Below are positions 6,759 to 15,800 of a DNA stretch of 46,971 bases, piece after piece. The stretch is from a virus. The stretch covers positions 1-46,971 of the IMG/VR virus record IMGVR_UViG_3300009093_000020. The stretch is one strand, 5' to 3'. The notes beneath the pieces are model-generated. The model had not been told where the DNA came from. It saw only the letters and a program-made list of their open reading frames with translations, and did no database searches. Each line of letters begins with the position of its first letter. Positions within the stretch are counted from its first letter, which is position 1. The position numbers were made by a program, and so were the translations under genes.

Positions 6759-9044
6759 ATGTCAAATAAATTTGAATCGCTACTTGAGCGATTTCAGGGG
6801 AACGCCTACCCGGCGATGCTGGATGATCTGGCATTGCACCTGGGCGTCTCATCTGATTCGCTTCGGCGGCTCGCCCTCGGATGGGTGCCCATTGTTACCT
6901 TCAAGAAGAAGGTAAGCTATTGCGGCTGGTGGGCATTTCCTGAACGCGATGCCGATGGCCTGTGTACTGGGTTGGCCCTGCGTAATCAGCAGGACGACAA
7001 GACATGCTTTCCTGGGAGTCACCATGGGTTAATTTACGAGGTCAACCCGAAGCACAGCCGGGGAGAGCACGGATACAATTCCGGCGCCCATAACTGGGTA
7101 CGTACCATGGACGCGGGCGTTCTGTGCCCGGTCTGCGGCAAGCCCGATGGGTGCTTGCTTTCGGCGGAGAAGCCAACTGATCCGAAGGCGGTCGTCTGCA
7201 TTCGCGGTAAAGCGGGTGCGGTTAAGCCGATGAAGTTCGGCTACCTGCACATTCGCAAAGCCGATGGACACTTGGCGGATGCGTCCCCGTTGGGCAACAA
7301 CGGCGGGCCGGTCGTGATCGTCGAGGGAGGTACCGACGTTGCCGCCGCCTTCGATATGGAATTTGACGCCGTGGGGCGTCCGTCCAATCTGGCCTGTCTG
7401 GACATTCTGAAGGATTTGGTCCGGGGCCGGCAAGCGATCATCGTCGGGGAGAACGACCGCAAGGCTGATGGGAAAGAGCCTGGGCGTGAGGGCATGATCG
7501 CCACCTTCCAGGTGCTTCAGCGTGTCTGCCGCAATGTGCGGATGGTCATGCCGCCTGAGCACATAAAAGACCTTCGGGCCTGGAAAGTCAAGTATGGCCT
7601 GACTCGCGAGAAGTTCCTTGAATTCGTCGAGAAGCATGGGCAAGAGCATCAGGTCTCGACGCTGCTGCCGGATGATCGGCCAACCACGATCGCACGCGCT
7701 TTTCTCGATGCGAACTATCGGCTGGCCGGCCGGTACAGTCTCCGTCGCTGGGAGTCCACATGGTATCGCTACGGCGGCAGTAAGTATGTGCCGCTGAAGG
7801 ACGAGCCGTTCACCAAGCCTATATACGATTGGGCCTACGATAAGAGTGTCCAGAAGGAAACGCCCAAGGGGATTAACATCCTTCCCTTGGTAGCCAATCC
7901 TACCTTAGTAAATGCCGTGAGTCAAGCGGCCATGGCGGAAACGCTGGTCCCTGCGACCAACGTACCCTGCTGGATCAACGGGCACACCGGCCCCGATCCA
8001 TCCGACCTGATTGTATTCTCAAATGGGATTCTCCATGTATCAGCGTTCCTTGATGGTACCGGGGACTACCTTATCGACTCCACGCCCGATCTCTTCACTA
8101 CTGCATCGCTGCCTTTTGCTTTCGACCCGACAGCGACTTGCCCGACATGGCTTTCATTTCTCGAAAGCAGCCTCGGTGACGAGCCTGAGAAAATTGCGCT
8201 GCTACAGGAATGGACTGGCTATGTGCTCACTCCCGATACCCGCCTTGACAAGATTATGTTCTTCCGTGGCCCAACGGCTGCGGGAAAATCAAAGTGTCTC
8301 AATGTTCTGTGTGCCTTAGTAGGTGAAGAACAATCCGCCGCCACGAGCTTCGCCGATCTTGCGGGACAGTTCGGTATCGCCCCACTGATGGGCAAGCTGC
8401 TGTGTGTGATTCCCGACGCCCGTACCCCCAAAGGTGCTGCGGTGCGTGGCCTGGAACTGCTGCTGAACCTGGGCGGCTCAGACGGGGTGCAGATCAACCG
8501 CAAGTTCAAGGATCAGTTGGAGCGGCACAAGCTCACCGCCCGCATCACGATCGCATCGAATGAATTCCTGAAAGTGCCTGACCATGCCGGCGCGTTGATC
8601 CGCCGCATGAACCTGATCGAGTTCCAGCAGTCCTTCGTCGGTCGGGAAGACTTCGGGCTTGAAGCCAAGCTGATGAAGGAAATACCCGGCATCGCGATCT
8701 GGGCACTGGAAGGACTGCGGCGCCTGCGGACCAATGGCACCTTTACCGTACCCCCATCGAGCCGTTCCGCCTTGATGGATATGCGTACCGCCAACAGCCC
8801 CGTTGCCGGCTTCATCGCCGAATGCTGCAACATGAGGGCCGGGGCTGAAATCACCAAAGCGGAAATCTACGACGCCTGGGTTGCATGGTGCGAAGCCGCC
8901 AAGATTTGGTCCTGCGGCAAGAGTCCCTTCTTCGAGCGCCTGAAGATGAACGCCACGCAACTGGTGTTCACCGGCGATCGGGTGAAGGGCATCCACCTGC
9001 AACAGTGGGCTGAGAAAAAGTTTTTAGGGAGACCCACGCGATGA
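6759..9044 (+). CDS. Bifunctional DNA primase-helicase (TOPRIM + SF3/D5 type)
   Basis: A 761-aa fusion. A zinc-binding cluster (C123-P-V-C126, C132, C147) precedes a TOPRIM domain with V-V-I-V-E189-G-G-T-D and I-I-V-G-E-N-D around 228-233. From about residue 450 follows a D5/P4-type superfamily 3 helicase: Walker A G-P-T-A-A-G-K-S near 505, Walker B L-C-V-I-P-D-A near 547, and a sensor-like A-S-N-E-F with arginines (R-R-M-N) near 590-620. The C-terminus resembles the winged-helix end of D5 helicases. It would prime and unwind DNA at the fork for the polymerase. No good ribosome-binding site is seen before 6759 because the tRNA-like element ends 7 bases upstream. Confidence 0.9.
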   Translation: MSNKFESLLERFQGNAYPAMLDDLALHLGVSSDSLRRLALGWVPIVTFKKKVSYCGWWAFPERDADGLCTGLALRNQQDDKTCFPGSHHGLIYEVNPKHSRGEHGYNSGAHNWVRTMDAGVLCPVCGKPDGCLLSAEKPTDPKAVVCIRGKAGAVKPMKFGYLHIRKADGHLADASPLGNNGGPVVIVEGGTDVAAAFDMEFDAVGRPSNLACLDILKDLVRGRQAIIVGENDRKADGKEPGREGMIATFQVLQRVCRNVRMVMPPEHIKDLRAWKVKYGLTREKFLEFVEKHGQEHQVSTLLPDDRPTTIARAFLDANYRLAGRYSLRRWESTWYRYGGSKYVPLKDEPFTKPIYDWAYDKSVQKETPKGINILPLVANPTLVNAVSQAAMAETLVPATNVPCWINGHTGPDPSDLIVFSNGILHVSAFLDGTGDYLIDSTPDLFTTASLPFAFDPTATCPTWLSFLESSLGDEPEKIALLQEWTGYVLTPDTRLDKIMFFRGPTAAGKSKCLNVLCALVGEEQSAATSFADLAGQFGIAPLMGKLLCVIPDARTPKGAAVRGLELLLNLGGSDGVQINRKFKDQLERHKLTARITIASNEFLKVPDHAGALIRRMNLIEFQQSFVGREDFGLEAKLMKEIPGIAIWALEGLRRLRTNGTFTVPPSSRSALMDMRTANSPVAGFIAECCNMRAGAEITKAEIYDAWVAWCEAAKIWSCGKSPFFERLKMNATQLVFTGDRVKGIHLQQWAEKKFLGRPTR

Positions 9045-9265
9045 TCCGTCACTTTGCATCAGACGTGTACTTGGAACTGAAGCGAGCACGGGCCAAGCAC
9101 CCCCGGCCTATGAATTCGGCTCACGAGGGGTACGCGGTCCTGCTTGAAGAAGTAGATGAAGTCAAGCAGGAAGTGTTTCACGGCAGCGATCGTACGAAAC
9201 TGCGTGACGAACTGATTCAGGTCGCAGCGATGGCCCAGCGGATGGCCGAGGATTTGAACCTATGA
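9041..9265 (+). CDS. MazG-like nucleotide pyrophosphohydrolase
   Basis: A 74-aa all-helical protein with the MazG metal-binding pattern: L-L-E-E-V-D-E-V-K in the first helix and L-R-D-E-L-I-Q-V-A in the second. The final aspartate of the usual E-x-x-D is not clear, so activity is less certain than fold. Such enzymes hydrolyse dNTPs or alarmones to monophosphates. It overlaps the primase stop (ATGA) and lies in a run of three coupled genes ending in a second nucleotide enzyme. Confidence 0.7.
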   Translation: MIRHFASDVYLELKRARAKHPRPMNSAHEGYAVLLEEVDEVKQEVFHGSDRTKLRDELIQVAAMAQRMAEDLNL

Positions 9266-9456
9266 AACAGCGTGACCTGAACGACATTGTAAATACCAAA
9301 CCAGAAATCAAGGTCACGATTCCAGAGCATCAGCGGTTCCTAGCCTTCCGCCATGACCGTGATGCCGTGGCCTTCGATGACTGGTGGTTTGAAACTGGTG
9401 GGCCATCATTCCGCAATTTCATCAACGAACGGGAGAACAATGCAACTAACGACTGA
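9262..9456 (+). CDS. Hypothetical protein (64 aa)
   Basis: A 64-aa protein whose start overlaps the MazG-like stop (ATGA), good evidence that it is translated. It has an aromatic segment F-D-D-W-W-F-E-T-G-G and a polar C-terminus. No family recognised. Its last 17 bases overlap the start of the next gene. Confidence 0.65.
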   Translation: MKQRDLNDIVNTKPEIKVTIPEHQRFLAFRHDRDAVAFDDWWFETGGPSFRNFINERENNATND

Positions 9457-10567
9457 CAAGAAAGCACGCAAGGAACAACCCATGGCACGGGGTCTTATTG
9501 ACTACTTCCCCAATGCCCTGGCCGAAGTCGCCCACGTCAGCTTCGTGGGCAATCAGCAGCATAACCCCGGACAGGAACTTCACTGGTCGCGGGGCAAGTC
9601 AGACGATCATGCCGATTGCGTGATCCGCCACATCATCGAGCGTGGCTCGATCGACGACGACGGCATTCGGCATTCTGCAAAGGCCGCGTGGCGTGCGCTG
9701 GCGATGCTTCAAATCGAGCTTGAGCAGGCCGAGCCTGCGAAGCAGGGGCCTGTTGCCGTGAATTGTGGGCCAACGTTCTGCGATAGCCGCGTGCATGCGA
9801 TCTACAACGGGCTGAAGGCCAATAACTGCCCGGCCGACGTGGCTGAACTGATTACCAAAGGTACATCAGTCTGTGAAGGCCCAGCCGATGCCGCCCGGCC
9901 GATCGTATACGTGGCTGGCCCGATGCGGGGGTATGAACACTTCAACTTCCCGGCCTTCGACAAAGCCCGCGATGCAATGCTCGACAAGTCCTTCCATGTG
10001 ATCTCCCCGGCCGACATTGACCGCGCCTGCTCTGGTAACGATGCGGATGATCCCACGAAGATCGACGTAACCGATCAGACGCGATTCGTCTTCCGCGACT
10101 TCTATGCGATCTACTTCCTGGCAAAGTTCAATCACACGGGCAGCAACGGTATCGTTCTGCTCGACAACTGGTTCAAGAGCGTCGGTGCCACGGCTGAATT
10201 CAATCTGGCCAAGTGGCTGGGTCTGAAGTTCTATGCATCAGATGGTAACTATTACTTCGACGGCGATGGTACCTGTCCGAAGGCGTATGTACCGCCGCCG
10301 ACTTCCTTCGGTGCGATTGAGAACGGGACCACGCCGAAGAAGCCAGCCGGAGAATCTTACGAGGGAAACTGGGACTATCTGGGTGCCATTCGCGGGGTCA
10401 ACTACTACATCCGCGTTCGTGATGGACAGGTTGATAAGGTCGGTTACGGTGGGGACTACCTCGAACCGAACACCATGCCCCTGCCTGATTTTGCCCTGCG
10501 AGTTCAGAACGGCAAACTGACTCGCGTGAGTTCGGATGAAATGCAGGAATACTCGTCGAGGGCTTAA
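9440..10567 (+). CDS. dATP/dGTP diphosphohydrolase-like / DUF4406 fusion
   Basis: A 375-aa two-domain protein. Residues about 16-100 (A-R-G-L-I-D-Y-F-P-N-A-L then H-W-S-R-G and H-I-I-E-R-G) match the phage dGTP diphosphohydrolase N-terminal family. Residues about 153-265 (I-V-Y-V-A-G-P-M-R-G, later P-A-D-I-D) match DUF4406, a nucleoside deoxyribosyltransferase-like fold. The last 100 residues are not recognised. The ATG at 9440 has GGGAG before it; the frame is open further upstream but that part is antisense-like. The pair suggests editing of the dNTP pool. The domain calls rest on motif memory. Confidence 0.75.
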   Translation: MQLTTDKKARKEQPMARGLIDYFPNALAEVAHVSFVGNQQHNPGQELHWSRGKSDDHADCVIRHIIERGSIDDDGIRHSAKAAWRALAMLQIELEQAEPAKQGPVAVNCGPTFCDSRVHAIYNGLKANNCPADVAELITKGTSVCEGPADAARPIVYVAGPMRGYEHFNFPAFDKARDAMLDKSFHVISPADIDRACSGNDADDPTKIDVTDQTRFVFRDFYAIYFLAKFNHTGSNGIVLLDNWFKSVGATAEFNLAKWLGLKFYASDGNYYFDGDGTCPKAYVPPPTSFGAIENGTTPKKPAGESYEGNWDYLGAIRGVNYYIRVRDGQVDKVGYGGDYLEPNTMPLPDFALRVQNGKLTRVSSDEMQEYSSRA

Positions 10568-11286
10568 TGCGAATTCTGACCATCGGAGACATTCACGAGC
10601 CGGTCGCCCACCCTGGGTACCTGAGCTTCTGCCGCGATCTGCGGGACCGACACAAGTGCGATCAGGTGGTTTTCATTGGTGACGTGGTGGACTGGCACGC
10701 GATCAGCTTCCACACGAAGCACCCTGATGCCCCTGGCCCCAAGCATGAGTACGAACTGGCCAAGTCCAAGATCAGCCAGTGGGCACGTGTGTTCCCCAAG
10801 GCCAAGGTCTGCATCGGCAACCATGACGCCCGCGTGATCCGCACCGCAGAGGAAGCGGGCATCCCTTCCCAGTTCATCCGTGACTATGCGGAGACATGGG
10901 GAACCAAAAACTGGGACTGGGACGACGACTTCATTCTGGATGATGTGTTCTTCTTCCATGGCACCGGCTCGGGCGGGATGCACCCGGCTTTCAACGCCAT
11001 GGGCAAGATGCTCATGTCCTGCGTGCAGGGTCACATTCACTCGGCCGGGGGAATCAAGTGGAGAGCAAACCCGCAGCGCCGCATCTTCGGCATGGATACG
11101 GGCTGTGGCATCGACGATCGAGCTTACGCCTTCGCGTATGGCAAGGAACAGAAGGTGCGGTCTATTCTGTCGGCTTGCGTTATTCTCGACGGGATACCTC
11201 ATCACGAGATCATGCCGATTGGCCCCGGTGAAAAGTACCACCGCTCCAATTTCGAGTCTTGTACTTTACGGAGAAAAAGCAGATGA
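10567..11286 (+). CDS. Calcineurin-like metallophosphoesterase
   Basis: A 239-aa enzyme with all the expected metal ligands: G-D8-I-H10-E, F-I-G-D39-V-V-D, G-N-H86-D, F-F-H-G near 132, and Q-G-H-I-H near 154. Phage members hydrolyse phosphodiesters or phosphomonoesters; the substrate cannot be read from sequence. Start and preceding stop share one base (TAATG), so translation is coupled to the nucleotide enzyme, hinting at a nucleotide or nucleic-acid end substrate. Confidence 0.9.
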   Translation: MRILTIGDIHEPVAHPGYLSFCRDLRDRHKCDQVVFIGDVVDWHAISFHTKHPDAPGPKHEYELAKSKISQWARVFPKAKVCIGNHDARVIRTAEEAGIPSQFIRDYAETWGTKNWDWDDDFILDDVFFFHGTGSGGMHPAFNAMGKMLMSCVQGHIHSAGGIKWRANPQRRIFGMDTGCGIDDRAYAFAYGKEQKVRSILSACVILDGIPHHEIMPIGPGEKYHRSNFESCTLRRKSR

Positions 11287-11753
11287 AAGGTGTTCTTCTT
11301 GCAGTGCTGTTCGCGGTGCTGATCGGTTTGGGCTTCGCGGCATGGGGCTGTGCCCCGGTGAATCAATCCAAGGCGACGACCCCGGCGGTGAATCCTGTCT
11401 TCCCCAAGCCCGGCCAGACGCCGCCCGAATTGAAAACCACAGCCAAGGCAACGGACGTGATTATCGTTGTGGCTCTCGTGGCCGCTGGTATCGCGGTGGG
11501 CCTGTTCTTCGCTGTGCCAGCCACACATAACCTGTCTCTACCGATCGGTGGCGCCGCAGCCGGCGTGGAAGGGGTGGCGCTCATCACGCGGGTCTCACTC
11601 TGGTTCATTCCTTGGGTTGCATTTGGACTGGCCATCCTGGGTATAGGCTTCTTCGCCTATGAGGTCTACCGGAACCGCAACGCGATCCAGTCCAAGATCG
11701 ACGGCGCCTTTGGCACGACCAGCACGGGTGTAACGAAATTGGTGCATGGATGA
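11283..11753 (+). CDS. Membrane lipoprotein with two transmembrane helices
   Basis: A 156-aa membrane protein. The N-terminus is a signal segment ending in A-A-W-G-C (lipobox-like, cysteine about residue 23). Two further hydrophobic helices follow: D-V-I-I-V-V-A-L-V-A-A-G-I-A-V-G-L and W-F-I-P-W-V-A-F-G-L-A-I-L-G-I-G. The ATG at 11283 has GGAG 9 bases upstream. With no recognisable lysis cassette in the genome, this is one of two candidates for a holin or spanin role, but this is inference only. It overlaps the next gene by ATGA. Confidence 0.7.
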   Translation: MKGVLLAVLFAVLIGLGFAAWGCAPVNQSKATTPAVNPVFPKPGQTPPELKTTAKATDVIIVVALVAAGIAVGLFFAVPATHNLSLPIGGAAAGVEGVALITRVSLWFIPWVAFGLAILGIGFFAYEVYRNRNAIQSKIDGAFGTTSTGVTKLVHG

Positions 11754-12103
11754 AGCCCCTTCACACGCGAAATGATCTGATTGAACTGGCCCAGCGCCAC
11801 GCCCCCACCAAAGCGTGTGAACGGACCATGAGAATGTATGGCGCAACTGTCCTCGGCGGATTCACCTTCGCCGGGGGCAATCAGGGGTGGATTGTAACAG
11901 TAAGTGATAAATGGAACATCGCCATAATCTGTCACGAAACAGCCCGCAAATATTCGATAGATTATCTTGACGATGTGCCCTGGGTGGGATGGTTGGGGCG
12001 GATCAATGGCAAGCGTCCCCTTGTGGACGGCGATTGCCCCGCTCTCTGTTCGTTGCAGCGATTGCGGGCACGGAGTAAAGAAAGATGCCGCCAGTCAAAA
12101 TGA
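11750..12103 (+). CDS. Hypothetical protein (117 aa)
   Basis: A 117-aa soluble protein starting in the stop of the membrane protein gene (ATGA). It contains beta-rich segments (G-A-T-V-L-G-G-F-T-F and G-W-I-V-T-V-S-D) and a basic C-terminus (R-L-R-A-R-S-K-E-R). No family recognised. Its last 19 bases overlap the start of the HTH gene. Confidence 0.65.
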   Translation: MKPLHTRNDLIELAQRHAPTKACERTMRMYGATVLGGFTFAGGNQGWIVTVSDKWNIAIICHETARKYSIDYLDDVPWVGWLGRINGKRPLVDGDCPALCSLQRLRARSKERCRQSK

Positions 12104-12342
12104 CCGTTGCGGAAGTGGTCGGGTATATGCGAGATAAGCAGGGGATCGAGGTCACGCGCCACACGGTTTACAACTGGATGCGTAAGGGCGTGAACAATGA
12201 AACCCTACAGCACACGACCGTTCCCAACAAGAAATGGATTACCCAGAACGTGTGCGTCACTACAAAGGAATGGCTCCATGACTTCTTCCGTCGTATTGGC
12301 AAACCCCTCGCCTCGGATCAGCCTGCGGGAGATCGGGCTTGA
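12085..12342 (+). CDS. Small winged-helix DNA-binding protein
   Basis: An 85-aa protein with a MerR/excisionase-like helix-turn-helix: M-T-V-A-E-V-V-G-Y-M then I-E-V-T-R-H-T-V-Y-N-W-M-R-K-G, followed by a hairpin that could form a wing (W-I-T-Q-N-V-C-V-T). AAGA precedes the ATG at a proper distance. An excisionase would be expected in a phage with a tyrosine recombinase, but this gene is at the far end of the arm from it; a transcriptional regulator is equally possible. Confidence 0.7.
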   Translation: MPPVKMTVAEVVGYMRDKQGIEVTRHTVYNWMRKGVNNETLQHTTVPNKKWITQNVCVTTKEWLHDFFRRIGKPLASDQPAGDRA

Positions 12343-12622
12343 TAAGATACAGGGGTACATCCGAGACGGCGTACACGTCTTCTGGAACCGGGAAGGGGAA
12401 ACGCGAAGAATCCCCCTCCCGGTCTTAATCAATGCTGTCAGGCTCTATCGGGATGCCGTGACCCTCGTTCATGCCGAGCGCCTCGCAGCGGTGGCTGAAG
12501 CGGCTCACGTGATACGCTGGGAGCAGGCCGAGCCGCTACCCGATGTGAATGTGGCCCTTAATCCACGAGTAACAGTAAGTGAAGAGACCCGCCGCAGCGG
12601 TGGCGTAGACGGACCAGCCTAA
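12278..12622 (+). CDS. Hypothetical protein at end of early arm (114 aa)
   Basis: A 114-aa protein, family not recognised. It has an N-terminal segment resembling the short DNA-reading proteins of phages (I-G-L-D-K-I-Q-G-Y-I-R-D-G-V-H-V-F-W) and a long helix (V-L-I-N-A-V-R-L-Y-R-D-A-V). AGGA lies 8 bases before the ATG. It overlaps the HTH gene by 65 bases and its 3' end overlaps the convergent minus-strand gene by 87 bases. Confidence 0.6.
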   Translation: MTSSVVLANPSPRISLREIGLDKIQGYIRDGVHVFWNREGETRRIPLPVLINAVRLYRDAVTLVHAERLAAVAEAAHVIRWEQAEPLPDVNVALNPRVTVSEETRRSGGVDGPA

Positions 12623-12832
12623 CAGGGCTTTCTTCTGGTCCCGTTCCAGCTTTTCAAGACGCTGATCCTGCACCCCCTGCCCTTGAATCACTGGCTGAAT
12701 GTGACTTTTCACTTCTTCCATGAAAGTCTTCATCTGCCCAGACAGGGCGTCGATCATCGGCTTGACAAACAACCGCTGATACAACTCCGCATCTGCGAGG
12801 TTCTGAGGTAGTTCAATCCCTGTACTGCTCAT
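12536..12832 (-). CDS. Coiled-coil membrane protein, holin/spanin candidate
   Basis: A 98-aa protein at the end of the late arm. Residues 25-70 are a polar helix with heptad character (M-E-E-V-K-S-H-I and R-L-E-K-L-E-R-D), followed by one hydrophobic segment (L-L-G-W-S-V-Y-A-T-A-A-A-G-L-F-T-Y) and a short basic/histidine tail. This topology (cytoplasmic or periplasmic coil plus one C-terminal helix) occurs in holin-like and inner-membrane spanin-like proteins. Its start overlaps the stop of the big virion gene (ATGA). Function inferred from position and topology. Confidence 0.65.
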   Translation of the reverse strand: MSSTGIELPQNLADAELYQRLFVKPMIDALSGQMKTFMEEVKSHIQPVIQGQGVQDQRLEKLERDQKKALLGWSVYATAAAGLFTYCYSWIKGHIHIG

Positions 12833-15800
12833 TTCGCTACCGCTGCCTTTACATCTGATCCAATCTGGGTGAAGTACGCCCGTCGCTGTTCCACAGTCAA
12901 TGACTTGGCCTGAGCGATCCGGCGCCGAACCGTCCATTGGTTCGCTTTCATTTCATCAGGCGACATTTTCGGCCACACCTTCTCCATCACATCCTTGGCA
13001 TCCAGGCTGCTTTCATTCAGCAGCCCTTGCAGTCCTGGCTTTTCCGATGCACGTTTGCGGATCGAGGTCACGTCGCCTTCACTGATCTTGCCTTCCTTCA
13101 ATGCCGCTCGTGTATCCGACCATGCCGTGGATGCCCTGCCACGAAATTCTGAAGCCAGCTTGGCCTTGACATTCGATTTGGCCTTGTCTGCCGCGCTCAT
13201 GGGCGTCTGGGCATACTTGTCATAAATGACCTGATATGCGGCCTTCTCGGCGTCGGTCTTGGGCGTGTAGGCATAGTGCAGGCCCACCATTTCCCCAACC
13301 TTCTTATCGAGACTTTCCGGCCGGCCGGGGCGTTGTTCCTCGGCGGCGCCCTGAAGTGAGTAGGGCATTAAGGTACGTCCCACGAACTTGGCCCGGTCGG
13401 CTAAACCCTCTAACTTAACATGGTGCTCATCCTGGCCCGAAGCCAGACCTTCCGCCGCTCGCCACACCGGAGCCAGACGGTTCTTCAGGGCCGCGCCGGG
13501 GTTACTCAAAGCCCCTACGATCGCCCCGAACGGCGTTGGCACATAGACACGCTCATCGCGTCCCTGATCGTCCTTGCGGCCCGTGCGGGGCCGTAGCAGG
13601 TCTTGCAGGCTGGATGGAGCCTGGGTGTGTCCTGTGTAGGCAGTCATACCAAGCTGCACGAGGGACGCCATGGCAGTCTGGGCAACTGCGTGGCCGATCA
13701 GGGAATACATGGCGGGCGTAATGTCCACCTTCTTCCCCTGGGCCAGACTACGCAGGGCAAGTGCCCCGTCGCGTACACCAGCGCCAAGCTCACGCAAGTC
13801 ACCTTCAAAGAACTTTGGTGCTGTCAGGATCAAGTCCTGGGCATCGGTAACGATCTTGTTCTGGAACTGGCGATCGCGAACGACCTGACCGAGCAGATTA
13901 TCCGTCAGGTCAGTAGCAAGGGACTGCTGGCGTTGGAAGTCCTCACCGGACAATCCACGAGCTTCATGCTGGGCTGCGTGCATCATCTGAGCCGCGAATT
14001 TGATCTTCGGGCTGAAGTGTTCATGCAGTGGTACAGCGATCAGGTGATTGATCCCCTTGACCACTCGGCCGAGCGACCCGATCGGATTGCCGGCGTCCCA
14101 TTCCTTGCGGGCCTGCTCGAAGTATTGCGGAGCCAGCACGGACTTCATCTGCGGTCGGGCGCCGCCTTCCACGGCTCCCTTGACCTGTGAAGCCAGTTCA
14201 GGGTGCGAGCCGGGATTGCGGTACTCTTCCAAACCCTTGGCGCCGTATCGCATCGCAGCGATCGGATTCGACAGCCACAGGTTCTTGCCAAGAAGATCCC
14301 ATTCCTTGTTGGCTACGTTCGATACCGAGCGGCCAATCGCACCACTGAAGGAACGATAGCCGTTGTAAATGTAGTGGGCGCCCGACAGGTTCAAGGCCAG
14401 ATTGACCGAGCTTTTGACCATGGATGCCAACTGATGCAGAACCGGAATGTTCCGCTTCAGGCCGGGACTAATCAGGCTGTTGAACTGATCGGCCACGTTC
14501 GCATTAGCGCGGTACTGGCCGGGCTGGTTCTGGCCGGTGTAGGTCATGCCTTCGGGCAGATCATCGCCGGGGCGTAGGGTCTGAGTCTTCCTGGCCCATT
14601 CAGACGACTTCATGTATTCCTGAGCGTCGAAGTGCTCCATCTTCGAGAGCTTGCCAACCATCCATTTAGGGGCGATGATCGGACGATCCTGCTGCGCCAG
14701 CTTGTCGGTCAGCTTCTCTTGCTGGCCATCTGGTGCTTTCTGGCCATCGGGCACCCACGTCAATACACCCTTGTTCTCTTCGCCGTACATGGTCTTGCGA
14801 GCCATGATCGAACGGCGAATTTCCGTCTGCTTGGCCAGCAGGGTATCCATCGGATTGTCATAGGTCAGCTTGCCACCGTGCTGGCGAACAAAGTTGGCAA
14901 AGTCGCTGTAGGTGTCGAACTTGCGGCCTTTGAGAAAGTTCTCGCCGCCGGCCAGTGACGTACGATTGCCGGCGCCCGTCTTCTCAGAAGGGAACGTCGC
15001 TAGACGACCGAGATAATCGCCTTCCCACTTGCTCGTGTTCAGGCCGTACTTCTTGCCCTCTTCGATGTTCTCTTCGTTCATCTTGCGGCTGAGGTCCGCC
15101 GCTGCCTGGGTCTTGGGATCAGTGGCCGTTCCGCTGGCCTCGACCTGATCGGCCCAATGGTCTTTCTGGGCATCAGTCCAGTTCTGCATGTACTCGCGGG
15201 TGGGCTTCAGGTGTTCTTCAACCTGAGCCATGTTCTGGGTATGCTCCGCGAGAGCCTGACTGATACGATTTGCGGTGTCTCGGTCCTTCAACGTCCAGGA
15301 CAAACCCGATCCGATCCACCGGCTGACGTTCCCCAGACTGGTCTTGGCATTCTCCCAAAGCTCATGGACCTTCGGGGCCACGTCGCGTTCGGCAAACGCC
15401 TTGCTCGCGGCCATGGTCGCCCCACCGCTCTCACTACCCACAAGCTCGCCAGCTTTTTCCCGCATGGTCTTCAGGAATGGCTTGACCTGATTCTGTGCCT
15501 GTGGTACTTCCTGTGGCGCCGCCTCTGGGGTGTTCCCGATGGTCGGGACGCTCGTTTTACCCCCTACCTCAGAGGCGGCTTTAATTCCATGCTGGCCAAT
15601 CAGGGATTCGGGCACGTACGCCGTGACAGGTTCGCCAAGGTTTTGTGCGGCTGTAACGCGATGGCCACCATCCGGCGACACCATGTCTTTGTTGACGTAC
15701 ACGGGTGGCAGATTGGCTCGCTGATCTGCGGGAAGATTCTGATAAGCAGCGATCTTGTTCGGATCGCGGCTGTCTTCCGTCAGATTCATTGGGTCGATTT

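Noticed and set aside
9440-10567. Idea that the phage makes 2-aminoadenine DNA
   Set aside because: A dGTP diphosphohydrolase-like domain is present, but no PurZ-like adenylosuccinate synthetase and no matching polymerase change can be seen.
11894-12582. 14-base direct repeat GTAACAGTAAGTGA at 11894 and 12569
   Set aside because: Both copies are inside coding sequence in different contexts, with no symmetry or promoter nearby; possibly chance.
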